Positions 52,648 to 60,669 of a stretch of DNA of 64,000 nt are shown one piece after another; the stretch's first letter is position 1, and every line of letters starts with the position of its first letter. Made by a program: the position numbers and the translations under genes. Under the pieces are notes generated by a model. That model was given only the letters and a program-made list of their open reading frames with translations, did no database searches and was not told the DNA's origin. The stretch comes from Porphyrobacter sp. GTDB taxonomy: Bacteria > Pseudomonadota > Alphaproteobacteria > Sphingomonadales > Sphingomonadaceae. The stretch lies in assembly GCA_017744315.1 (NCBI GenBank), contig JAGIBN010000005.1:62001-126000 (forward strand), given 5' to 3'.

Positions 52648-55476
52648 CTAACTGCCCTCTTTCGGCAACACGAGGATCTCCAGGCGTTTGTCCGGCTGCA
52701 GGTACTTCGCAGCCATTTCCTGAACATCGGCCGGGGTCAGGGCCGCCAGGCGATCCTTGCCGCTGGTGAAGCGCTCGATCCGCTTTCCTTTCGATTGCGC
52801 GCGATAGGCCAGGTTCATCCAGCCGGCATTGGTCTTGAGCGCGTTGTCGTAGGCTTCGAGAAGCGGCTGGCGTGCACGCAGCAGTGTGTCGTTGTCCACC
52901 GGCTGGTCGATCAGCGACTGCACGGTCTCAAGAATGGCCGCGCGCGTCGCGTCGACTTCCTTCACGTCGACAGAGGCGGCGACGTTGAAGGTTCCGTAAC
53001 CGGCGTAAGTGTCGGACTCGCTGGCGCTGACGCCAGGGCTGTAGGTCTTGCCCAATTCCTCGCGCAGCTTGTCGGTCAGCTCGATGCGCATGACGCGGTC
53101 GAGCATGTCGAGCTTCAGCACTTCCTCGAAATCGCTGTCGTCGCGCGTGGGCCAGCTCATGCGTACGATCGCCTGGTCCGCTGCGCCATCGTGCCGCACG
53201 ATGCGCGGGGCGCGGTCGGAGGTGAAGGCGCGCGTCCGGTTCTCGGGGTAGGCGCGGAAGTCGGCCTCGCGCTGCGGCAGGGCGCCGAGCGTGCGGGCGA
53301 CCATGTCGATCGCCTGGTCTTCGTCGATGTCGCCCACAATCGCGAGTTCGAGAGCGCCATGGCTGAGCCGGTCAGCGATCTCGTCGCGGAGCTTGGCAAA
53401 GGACAGCCCGAGATAGGCGTCCTCAGGCTGGAGCGTGAAGCGCGGATCGCCGTCGGACACGATCTCACCCAGGGCGTTGGCGAGCGCGCTTTCGGGCGTC
53501 GCGTTGCGGCTGGCGAAGAAGGCCTTGATGTTGCGGCGGTACTGGGATTCGCCCTGCGGCCGATAACCGGGGTCGGAGATCGCGGCGGCGAGGACCTGCA
53601 ACTGCACCTCTAGATCGCGCGGGGTGGTGCCGGCGTTGAGGACGAACGTATCGTCGGTGGTCCCGAGGTTGAAGCTGACGCTGCGTCCGGCGAGGATCGA
53701 CTGCAGCTCGTCGGTGGAGTGCTTGCCGAGCCCGCCGACCGGCAGCGAACTGCTCATGGCGGTGGCGATCGGGTCCTCGCGCGTGTTGAGCATCTGCCCG
53801 CCGTCGACATTGAGCTGGACGGAGATGCGGTCGCGCTGGAGCTCGGTCTTCTTGAGATTGAGGCGCAGGCCGTTCGAAAACGTCAGCGTGCGGATGCCGA
53901 GCAGCGGTTCGGTGGTATCGGAAACGACCGTGCCGGCGGCGCCGAAGTCGGTATAGCCCCAGGCATCGAGACCGACGGTATCCTCGGCCGCGAGCGTCGC
54001 GGCCATTCCCTCGTTCCACGCTGCGCGCAGCGCTTCCGCGCCGCCCTCGGGAGCCGTGCGCCCTTCGAAGCGGATCAACGGATTGTCGAGCGGGACGAAC
54101 TCTTCCTTAAGCGCGGCGAGCACGCTTTCAGGTGTGATTTCGGGAAGGTGGCCGAGGAAGCGCTCGAGCGCGCTTTCAGGCGTGGTCGGAACTTGGCCGT
54201 CCTCCAGCAGCGTGATCGCGCCAGTGATGAAGTTGGCGTTGGAGCGGGTCGAGGCGCCGGCGACATTGTTTTCGAGCGAGGTGCGCAAGTTGGCCACCTG
54301 CTCGGCAACCTCGGCTTCGGTAAAGCCGAACTCGAGCGCCCGGCGGTATTCGGCCTGAGCCGCAGCCAGCGCCTGGCGCCATTCGCCTTCACCGGAATAA
54401 ATGACCAGATTGCTGGTCCGTCCGGCGTCGAACATCTCGGCCGTACCGACGCCCGCACTGCGGAACGGCGGGTCCTCCGCGCGAGCGAGGCGCTGGAGGC
54501 GGCGGTTGATGATACCGTACCCGAGCTGGCGGCGGACGTTCTTTTCGCGAAACGCCCGGGTGTCGGTCCGGTCGAGGGCGGGGCCGTGGCGCGAGATCGT
54601 GACCTGCTCGGACAGCGCCGGGTCGAGGTAGATGTCGGTCTGTCCGGCGAGATCGAACGAGATCGGACCCGGGTCGGTCTCGGGAATGATCGGTTCGGGC
54701 TGCCAGCTCGCGAAGTGTTCGCGGATTTGGGCCTCGATCTTGTCGGCATCGAAATCGCCGACGACGACCAGCGCGGTGTTCTCCGGGCGGTAGGTGCGCT
54801 GGTAGAGCGCGCGCAACTTCTCGGGCGTCGCGGCCTGAAGCGCCTCGATTGTCCCGATGGGCATGCGGTCGATGAACCGCGCTCCCGGGTAGAAGAATTC
54901 GAGCCCGTCGATCGTGTCGCGATATTCGTAAGTGTCGCGAACGCGCCGTTCGGACAGCACCACGCCCTTTTCGCGCTCAACGGCCTCGGGGTTGAAGGTC
55001 AGCTCGCTCGCGGTCTCGCGAAACAGCATCAGCGCCGTGTCGAGCAGCGCGGGATCGTTGCGCGGCAGGTTCAGCATGTAGAGCGTGGTATCGAAACTGG
55101 TCGACGCGTTGGTGTCGGGCCCGAAGGCCAGGCCTTCGCGTTCGAGCAGCTTGACCATCTCGCCTTCGGGCACGCGGGTTGAGCCGTTGAAGCTCATGTG
55201 CTCGATGAAGTGGGCGTATCCGCGCTCTTCCTCGGTTTCCGCTACCGAGCCGGAGTTCACCCAGAACTGCACCATGGCCTGGCCGGCGGGGGTGCCGTTG
55301 GAGCGGATGATGTAGCGCATGCCGTTGTCGAGCCGGCCGAAGCGATAGGCGGGGTCGGCGGGCAGGTCGCTCTTTTCGAACGGCCATTCGTGCTCTGGCG
55401 CGACTGGCGCCGGTTGGGCCAGGGCGGGGACAGCGGACGCTAGGAGGAGGGCGGCGAAAAGGGAACGTCGGATCAT
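52648..55476 (-). CDS. M16 (pitrilysin/insulinase) family zinc peptidase, secreted
   Basis: 942 residues with a signal peptide (LFAALLLASAVPALAQ). The inverted zinc motif HFIEH is at 89-93 and the third ligand Glu169 lies 76 residues on (EREKGVVLSE). Four homologous domains can be traced, two catalytic-half and two inactive, as in single-chain pitrilysins. It probably degrades peptides in the periplasm. It and the secreted protein lie between purC and purS, where purine genes would otherwise be contiguous. Confidence 0.92.
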   Translation of the reverse strand: MIRRSLFAALLLASAVPALAQPAPVAPEHEWPFEKSDLPADPAYRFGRLDNGMRYIIRSNGTPAGQAMVQFWVNSGSVAETEEERGYAHFIEHMSFNGSTRVPEGEMVKLLEREGLAFGPDTNASTSFDTTLYMLNLPRNDPALLDTALMLFRETASELTFNPEAVEREKGVVLSERRVRDTYEYRDTIDGLEFFYPGARFIDRMPIGTIEALQAATPEKLRALYQRTYRPENTALVVVGDFDADKIEAQIREHFASWQPEPIIPETDPGPISFDLAGQTDIYLDPALSEQVTISRHGPALDRTDTRAFREKNVRRQLGYGIINRRLQRLARAEDPPFRSAGVGTAEMFDAGRTSNLVIYSGEGEWRQALAAAQAEYRRALEFGFTEAEVAEQVANLRTSLENNVAGASTRSNANFITGAITLLEDGQVPTTPESALERFLGHLPEITPESVLAALKEEFVPLDNPLIRFEGRTAPEGGAEALRAAWNEGMAATLAAEDTVGLDAWGYTDFGAAGTVVSDTTEPLLGIRTLTFSNGLRLNLKKTELQRDRISVQLNVDGGQMLNTREDPIATAMSSSLPVGGLGKHSTDELQSILAGRSVSFNLGTTDDTFVLNAGTTPRDLEVQLQVLAAAISDPGYRPQGESQYRRNIKAFFASRNATPESALANALGEIVSDGDPRFTLQPEDAYLGLSFAKLRDEIADRLSHGALELAIVGDIDEDQAIDMVARTLGALPQREADFRAYPENRTRAFTSDRAPRIVRHDGAADQAIVRMSWPTRDDSDFEEVLKLDMLDRVMRIELTDKLREELGKTYSPGVSASESDTYAGYGTFNVAASVDVKEVDATRAAILETVQSLIDQPVDNDTLLRARQPLLEAYDNALKTNAGWMNLAYRAQSKGKRIERFTSGKDRLAALTPADVQEMAAKYLQPDKRLEILVLPKEGS

Positions 55477-55544
55477 TGCGCGCGGTGTGTGGCGGATGAA
55501 ACCTGAACCGGCAATGGCGATTGGTCGACGGGGGTGCGTGGCCT

Positions 55545-55615
55545 GTCCTTCGACAAGCTCAGGACGAACGGAAAGAGATAGCCTCGATCCGTTCGCGGTG
55601 AGCCTGTCGAACCAC
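55545..55615. repeat. Imperfect inverted repeat of the CTTCGACAAGCTCAGGACGAAC type
   Basis: The two 27-base arms (55545-55571 and 55589-55615) match at 21 positions when one is inverted, spaced by 17 bases. The left arm includes CTTCGACAAGCTCAGGACGA, a sequence I recall as a frequent intergenic repeat in sphingomonads. It lies just after the purC stop and upstream of the M16 gene. Confidence 0.7.
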
Positions 55616-55631
55616 CCCAGCGGGGGTCCGC

Positions 55632-56435
55632 TTACTTCTTGGGCTTGGGCGTCGTACGCAGCTTGGAACGGTGCGCGGTGAGATCGAACACCTCGCCCGG
55701 TCCATTGTCGGCATCGTTGAGGATACCGAGCCGGCGAGCGACTTCTTGGTACGCCTCTTCTTCGCCGCCAAGGTCACGCCGGAAGCGGTCCTTGTCGAGC
55801 TTTTCGCCGCTGGTCATGTCCCACAGGCGGCAATTGTCCGGGCTGATCTCGTCGGCCAGGATAACGCGGCTGTAGTCGCCGTCCCAGATGCGGCCGAATT
55901 CGAGCTTGAAGTCGATCAGGCGAATGTCGATCGCGGCGAACATTCCGCACAGGAAATCGTTCACGCGGATCGCCATTGCGGAGATGTCCTGCATCTCCTC
56001 GTTGGTGGCCCAGCCGAAGCAGGCGATGTGCTCTTCGGCGACCATCGGATCCTGCAGCTCGTCCGACTTCAGGTAGTATTCGATCAGCGTATGGGGCAGC
56101 GGCTCCCCTTCCTCGATGCCGAGGCGCTTGGAGATGCTGCCCGCGGCAACGTTGCGCACGACCACTTCGAGCGGAATGATCTCCACCTGGCGCACCAGCT
56201 GCTCGCGCATGTTGAGGCGGCGGATGAAGTGCGTCGGGATGCCGATGTGGGCGAGACGCAGGAAGACGTGCTCCGAAATCCGGTTGTTGATCACGCCCTT
56301 ACCGTTGATCGTACCCTTCTTCAGGGCGTTGAACGCGGTGGCGTCATCCTTGAAGTACTGGATGATCGTGCCAGGCTCAGGACCTTCGTAAAGGATCTTG
56401 GCCTTGCCTTCGTAAAGCTGGCGACGGCGGGACAT
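55632..56435 (-). CDS. purC: SAICAR synthetase
   Basis: 267 residues. [64 protein letters not shown] and [14 protein letters not shown] are diagnostic. It joins aspartate to CAIR with ATP. Followed leftwards by the repeat and the M16 peptidase gene, then purS-purQ. Confidence 0.96.
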   Translation of the reverse strand: MSRRRQLYEGKAKILYEGPEPGTIIQYFKDDATAFNALKKGTINGKGVINNRISEHVFLRLAHIGIPTHFIRRLNMREQLVRQVEIIPLEVVVRNVAAGSISKRLGIEEGEPLPHTLIEYYLKSDELQDPMVAEEHIACFGWATNEEMQDISAMAIRVNDFLCGMFAAIDIRLIDFKLEFGRIWDGDYSRVILADEISPDNCRLWDMTSGEKLDKDRFRRDLGGEEEAYQEVARRLGILNDADNGPGEVFDLTAHRSKLRTTPKPKK

Positions 56436-56703
56436 GGCAAACCTTCAGAATAGCAAACCCCGGCGTGGACGAGTCGGTTATCGACTGCGCTGCCGGGGCA
56501 AAGCGGGCCTCTACGCCAATTCGCACCCGCGCGCAATTGTGCTGGGCGGCCTTTTGCAAATCGGTCACGAGGCAGGTTCATAGTCCTTCCTGAACCTAGT
56601 TCTTGATTTACTTACACTTCTGCAAATTGCTCGCAATTGACGCCGGCTTGTGCGAACACTAACGGGCGCGGCGAAAAATAAACTTAGAAAAAAAGTGAGG
56701 GTC

Positions 56704-59700
56704 GTGTTGCGCAAGAGCGGCATCAATAGAACCGTGTCTTTGCTGGCGGTGGCTACAGCCACCTTTTCGGCAATCCCGGCCATTGCACAGGACAAGTCTG
56801 CGGAGACTGGTCGCGAGATCATCGTCACTGGCTCCCTCATTTCAGGATCGCGCGAAGACGCCCCCGCACCGATCGACGTGATCGGGGCTGAGGAGCTTTC
56901 GGCCCAGGGCTCGCCTTCGATGCTGGACCTGACCAAGCGCCTGCCGGCATCGGCCGGCGTTATTGGCGACGCCAGCCAGTTCGACATCCGCAGCCAGTTC
57001 AACGAAGGCACCGCCTCGGTGAACCTGCGCGGTCTCGGGCCGCAGCGCACGCTGGTCCTGCTCAACGGCAAGCGGCTGGTCGCGAGCGGTTCGGGCAACC
57101 TGCCGCTGGTCGACGTGAACCTCATTCCCTCGGGCGCGCTTGGCCGGATCGAGATACTCAAGGACGGTGCCGCAGCGACCTACGGGTCCGATGCCATTGC
57201 CGGCGTGGTGAACTTCATCACGCGCACCAATCAGGAAGGCTTCCTGGCCGAGGGCGACTACCGATACGTGGGCGGTTCGGACGGCGACTGGAACGCCGCC
57301 CTGTCGTGGGGCGGCCAGGTCGGCCCAGCGCGAGTCCTCCTTTCCGGCGGCTATCAACACCGCAGCGAGCTGACCACGCTCGACCGCGACTTCGCGCTCC
57401 GGACCTTCGAGGAAAACCCGCAGGGCGGTTGGTCGGGCGGCGGTTCGCCGGGCAACTTCGACTACAACGGCAGCAACGGCGGCGTGGCTTTCGAGTCCGA
57501 CGAGGGTTGCGAAGCGGTTGGCGGTTTCCGTTCACTGCCCGGTTCCACCGCGGACCTGTGTCAGACCCAGTATCTCGGCTACACCAACCTGGTTGAGCCC
57601 GAGGACCGGTTCCAGCTCTTCGGCGATGTCGAACTCGACCTCAGCAGTTCTGCGACCTTGCGGCTGACCGGCCTCTACGGTCGGACCGAGACCGTACTGA
57701 CCACGTCACCCAGCTACCTGCCGACGATTTCGCCTTCGAACAATGCGGCCTTCGGTGGAGGCGGACTGTTCGTCATTCCGTCCTACGCCCCGGCGCTGGC
57801 GGACTATTGCGCGCGCTACGGCGCGGCGGCCGGTTGTACGGTCGACGGAAGCGGCACTCCGCAGGCTTCGGCCCTGGCTTACCCGGTGCGCTTCCGCCCG
57901 GTGCTTCTGGGCGGCAATCCGCTGTTCGACAACGAGCGTCAGGCCGCGGTTCTCCCGCGTAGCTCGGACTTCTACCAGTTCACCGGCGACCTTTCGGTCG
58001 AGGTGACCTCGAAGCTCGATTTCGACGTGGGGCTGACCTACTCCGAATACGATCGCTACTTCGAAGGTGGGGACAGTTTCGTCGACCTGCTGCAGAATGC
58101 CCTGGCGGGCTTTGGCGGCGAGGATTGCGCCTATGCCACGCCGCAATCGCGGGCCGGAATGACGCCAGCACAATTGGCTGCGGTCGCAGGCACCAATGGC
58201 TGCAATTACTTCAACCCGTTCTCCAGCGGGATCGCCGGCAACACCATCACAGGCCAGGCCAACCCGAACTACGCCGGGTCGAACAACGTGCTCGGCCTCG
58301 ATCTCACGCCCGGCGCCGGCCTAATCAACGACGCCTCCACGATCGACGACTTCTTTACGGTCATCCAGCGCAAGGCCAACACGAAGCAATTCGTGGCCGA
58401 TGCGGTGCTTTCGGGTGAGACCGGGATCGAGCTCGGTGGGGGAGAGGTCGCCTTTGCTATCGGCGGCCAGTACCGTCGCGACGGCTATTCGCGTTGGTAC
58501 GGCGACACCAACAACCTCGACGTCATGCCGTGTCCGGGATCGGTGCTCGATCCGAACGCGACTTGTACCCAGGAAGTGGGCCCGATCGGGTTCCTCGGTT
58601 CGAACCGCAACGTCGACGTCAATAGTGACGTAGTGGCTCTGTTCGGCGAGCTGCAGGTTCCCATCACCACCGGTATCCTGGCGCAGCTTTCTGCACGCTA
58701 TGAGGATTACGGCTCCACAGTCGGCTCGACCTTCGATCCCCAGGCGCGCTTGCGCATCGAGGTGACCGACTGGCTGACGCTGCGGGGCGGGGTGGGCACG
58801 ACCTTCCGTGGACCACCACCGCAGACGGTCAATTCGGACCTGGTGATCCTGACTTTCATCGGCGGCGCATTCCGCGCGGTCGATGTGCTCGGCAACCAGG
58901 ACCTGCGCCCGGAAAGCGCGACCACCTATAACGCCGGTGCGATTGTCGAGAATGGCGGCTTCCGCGCCAGCCTCGATTACTGGCGCTACGACTTCAAGGG
59001 GCCGATCGAGAGCGAACCGGTGAGCGGCATGGTCTCGGCGATGTTCGGTGCGAGCGGCACCGCCAATTGCGGCAACCCCGATTACGCCGGGCTCCAGGCG
59101 CGCTTCACCTTCTCGGGCGGCATCTGCTCGTCGGCCAACGTGCAGCGCCTCACGACCTATGCCTTCAACTCGGCCGACGTTTCGACCAGCGGCCTCGACT
59201 TCCAGGCAGACTACTCGACCGAGGTCGGGGGCGTCGACATGCAGGCCGGTGTCTCGGGCAGCTACGTGATCGACTACAAGATCGATGACGTGGTGGTCGA
59301 AGGGATCGTGGTGCAGCCGGCCTTCGATGCCGCCGGGAAGCTCAACTACCAGACGACCGCTTATCCGCTGCCGCGCCTCAAGGGACAGGCTTGGGTGCAG
59401 GGGAACTTTGGCGACCATTCCCTGCGGCTGCAGATGAACTACGTCGACAGCTATACCGACCAGCGCGGCGCTGACGTATTCGGGCCGAATACCTCAGCAC
59501 TTGCGGGCGCATCGGTGACGACCGGCAAGGTCATCGGAAACTTCACCACGTTCGACGCGGTGTGGCGCTGGCAGGTGGTCGAGGGGACGAGGGTGACTTT
59601 AGCGCTGCTCAACATCTTCGACGTCGATCCGCCGTTCGCCCGCCTCGACCAAAACTTCGACCCGTTCACCGCGAGCCCGATCGGGCTGTCGGCCAAGTTC

Positions 59701-59721
59701 GGTCTCAGCCAGAACTTCTAA
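56704..59721 (+). CDS. TonB-dependent outer-membrane receptor
   Basis: About 1005 residues; start uncertain among GTG 56695, GTG 56704 and TTG 56707 (GAGGG at 56697-56701 favours the last two). Signal peptide (TVSLLAVATATFSAIPAIAQ), TonB-box-like EIIVTG, plug domain (about 40-170; RLPASAGVIGDASQF, NLRGLGPQRTLVLLNGKRL, YGSDAIAGVVNFITR) and a 22-strand barrel ending in FGLSQNF. No N-terminal signalling domain. Long extracellular Cys-bearing loops suit large substrates. The ligand is unknown; the Rrf2/YezD neighbours hint at sulfur. Confidence 0.9.
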   Translation: MLRKSGINRTVSLLAVATATFSAIPAIAQDKSAETGREIIVTGSLISGSREDAPAPIDVIGAEELSAQGSPSMLDLTKRLPASAGVIGDASQFDIRSQFNEGTASVNLRGLGPQRTLVLLNGKRLVASGSGNLPLVDVNLIPSGALGRIEILKDGAAATYGSDAIAGVVNFITRTNQEGFLAEGDYRYVGGSDGDWNAALSWGGQVGPARVLLSGGYQHRSELTTLDRDFALRTFEENPQGGWSGGGSPGNFDYNGSNGGVAFESDEGCEAVGGFRSLPGSTADLCQTQYLGYTNLVEPEDRFQLFGDVELDLSSSATLRLTGLYGRTETVLTTSPSYLPTISPSNNAAFGGGGLFVIPSYAPALADYCARYGAAAGCTVDGSGTPQASALAYPVRFRPVLLGGNPLFDNERQAAVLPRSSDFYQFTGDLSVEVTSKLDFDVGLTYSEYDRYFEGGDSFVDLLQNALAGFGGEDCAYATPQSRAGMTPAQLAAVAGTNGCNYFNPFSSGIAGNTITGQANPNYAGSNNVLGLDLTPGAGLINDASTIDDFFTVIQRKANTKQFVADAVLSGETGIELGGGEVAFAIGGQYRRDGYSRWYGDTNNLDVMPCPGSVLDPNATCTQEVGPIGFLGSNRNVDVNSDVVALFGELQVPITTGILAQLSARYEDYGSTVGSTFDPQARLRIEVTDWLTLRGGVGTTFRGPPPQTVNSDLVILTFIGGAFRAVDVLGNQDLRPESATTYNAGAIVENGGFRASLDYWRYDFKGPIESEPVSGMVSAMFGASGTANCGNPDYAGLQARFTFSGGICSSANVQRLTTYAFNSADVSTSGLDFQADYSTEVGGVDMQAGVSGSYVIDYKIDDVVVEGIVVQPAFDAAGKLNYQTTAYPLPRLKGQAWVQGNFGDHSLRLQMNYVDSYTDQRGADVFGPNTSALAGASVTTGKVIGNFTTFDAVWRWQVVEGTRVTLALLNIFDVDPPFARLDQNFDPFTASPIGLSAKFGLSQNF

Positions 59722-59744
59722 GCCCAGCCAAGGTGGGGGAGGAA

Positions 59745-59777
59745 CGCCAGCGACGCGCTTGCCGCGCGCCGCTGGCG
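59745..59777. terminator. GC-rich stem-loop after the TonB receptor
   Basis: CGCCAGCG (59745-59752) pairs with CGCTGGCG (59770-59777), with an inner GCGC/GCGC pair. It lies between the receptor stop and the Rrf2 start. No U-run follows, so it is a weak terminator or an mRNA-processing hairpin that allows partial read-through into the regulator. Confidence 0.45.
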
Positions 59778-59793
59778 GAGGCATTGAACGGGC

Positions 59794-60237
59794 ATGCTCT
59801 CGCAGAAGACCCGCTACGCCATCCGCGCCATGCAGCATCTGGCCGACAACTACGGCCAGGGACCGGTGCAATTGGCGGAAATCGCTGCTGCCCAGAAGAT
59901 CCCGGCGAACTTCCTCACCGTCATCCTCTCCGAACTGAGCCGCTACGGCATCGTCGACTCGCAACGCGGCAAGGACGGCGGGTACTGGCTGGCGATCGCG
60001 CCGATCGACATCACTTACGGTGATCTGATCCGCGTCATGCGCGGGTCGCTGGCGTTGGTTCCATGCGCGAGCCGCTTTGCGCACGAGAAGTGCCGCAACT
60101 GCCTGGAAGAGGGCGACTGCCGCACCCGCGCGCTCATGCTTCAGGTGCGTGATCGCACCGCGGAGCTCCTCGATTCGATCCGGCTTTCGGACAGAATCGA
60201 TCCCGTTCCCGCCCTTGAGGGTGAGGAAGAAAGCTGA
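59794..60237 (+). CDS. Rrf2 family transcriptional regulator with a Cys cluster
   Basis: 147 residues. N-terminal winged helix (KTRYAIRAMQHLAD, QLAEIAAAQKIPANFLTVILSELSRYGIV, SQRGKDGGYWLA) as in IscR/NsrR/CymR. Cysteines at 91, 100, 103 and 109 (spacing C-x8-C-x2-C-x5-C) could bind an Fe-S cluster or sense redox or sulfur status. The usual IscR spacing is different, so this may be another branch. The palindrome 47 bases downstream of its stop is a natural target. Confidence 0.88.
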   Translation: MLSQKTRYAIRAMQHLADNYGQGPVQLAEIAAAQKIPANFLTVILSELSRYGIVDSQRGKDGGYWLAIAPIDITYGDLIRVMRGSLALVPCASRFAHEKCRNCLEEGDCRTRALMLQVRDRTAELLDSIRLSDRIDPVPALEGEEES

Positions 60238-60283
60238 ACTTTTCGCATGTGAGCAGGAAATTTCGCACCGATCATCGCATGCC

Positions 60284-60312
60284 ATATTGTCAACTTAATT
60301 AGTTGAGAATAT
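60284..60312. promoter_or_regulatory. 29-bp near-perfect palindrome upstream of yezD
   Basis: Left arm ATATTGTCAACT and right arm AGTTGAGAATAT are inverted matches at 11 of 12 positions, around the spacer TAATT. It lies 48 bases before the yezD ATG and 47 bases after the Rrf2 gene, and is sharply AT-rich against its surroundings. The size and symmetry fit a dimeric Rrf2-type operator. Confidence 0.65.
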
Positions 60313-60359
60313 CAGGACGTCCACCGCGGCAGTGCGCCGCTATTGATCGGAGATGCTAC

Positions 60360-60530
60360 ATGGCCGCCACTATCGAACGTCCCAGGACTGACGATTCTGC
60401 CGACCTTCCCGAGCACCTGCGGGTCGTCGTGGAGGCTCTTGACCGCCTTCGCTACGGCGTCATCCAGCTGACCGTACATGACGGCAAGCTGATGCAGGTC
60501 GACGTTACGGAGCGCCGCCGCTTCAGCTGA
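60360..60530 (+). CDS. YezD family small protein (DUF2292)
   Basis: 56 residues from the ATG at 60360. The pattern VVEALDRLRYGVIQLTVHDGKLMQVDVTERRRF is the DUF2292/YezD domain, a short strand-turn-strand peptide of unknown biochemistry often found next to sulfate-assimilation and sulfonate-uptake genes. The palindrome just upstream suggests its expression is switched. It lies between the Rrf2 gene and the second receptor gene. Confidence 0.85.
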   Translation: MAATIERPRTDDSADLPEHLRVVVEALDRLRYGVIQLTVHDGKLMQVDVTERRRFS

Positions 60531-60669
60531 AGCGCTCCTGATTTCTAACACAACTTCAATAATTTAAATCCTAGCAGACCGGACCTCCGGATGCGTCTCC
60601 AGCCTGCGTGGGCGAGACCCCTAGCGTTCTCTCCATCCGCTGGAATCCTGCCATCTTGAGGGAACCGCT

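Noticed and set aside
53719-55182. 487-residue + strand frame inside the M16 gene
   Set aside because: Antisense to a complete M16 peptidase and without recognisable domains.
58321-59418. 365-residue minus-strand frame opposite the TonB receptor
   Set aside because: Shadow of the receptor barrel; no motif.
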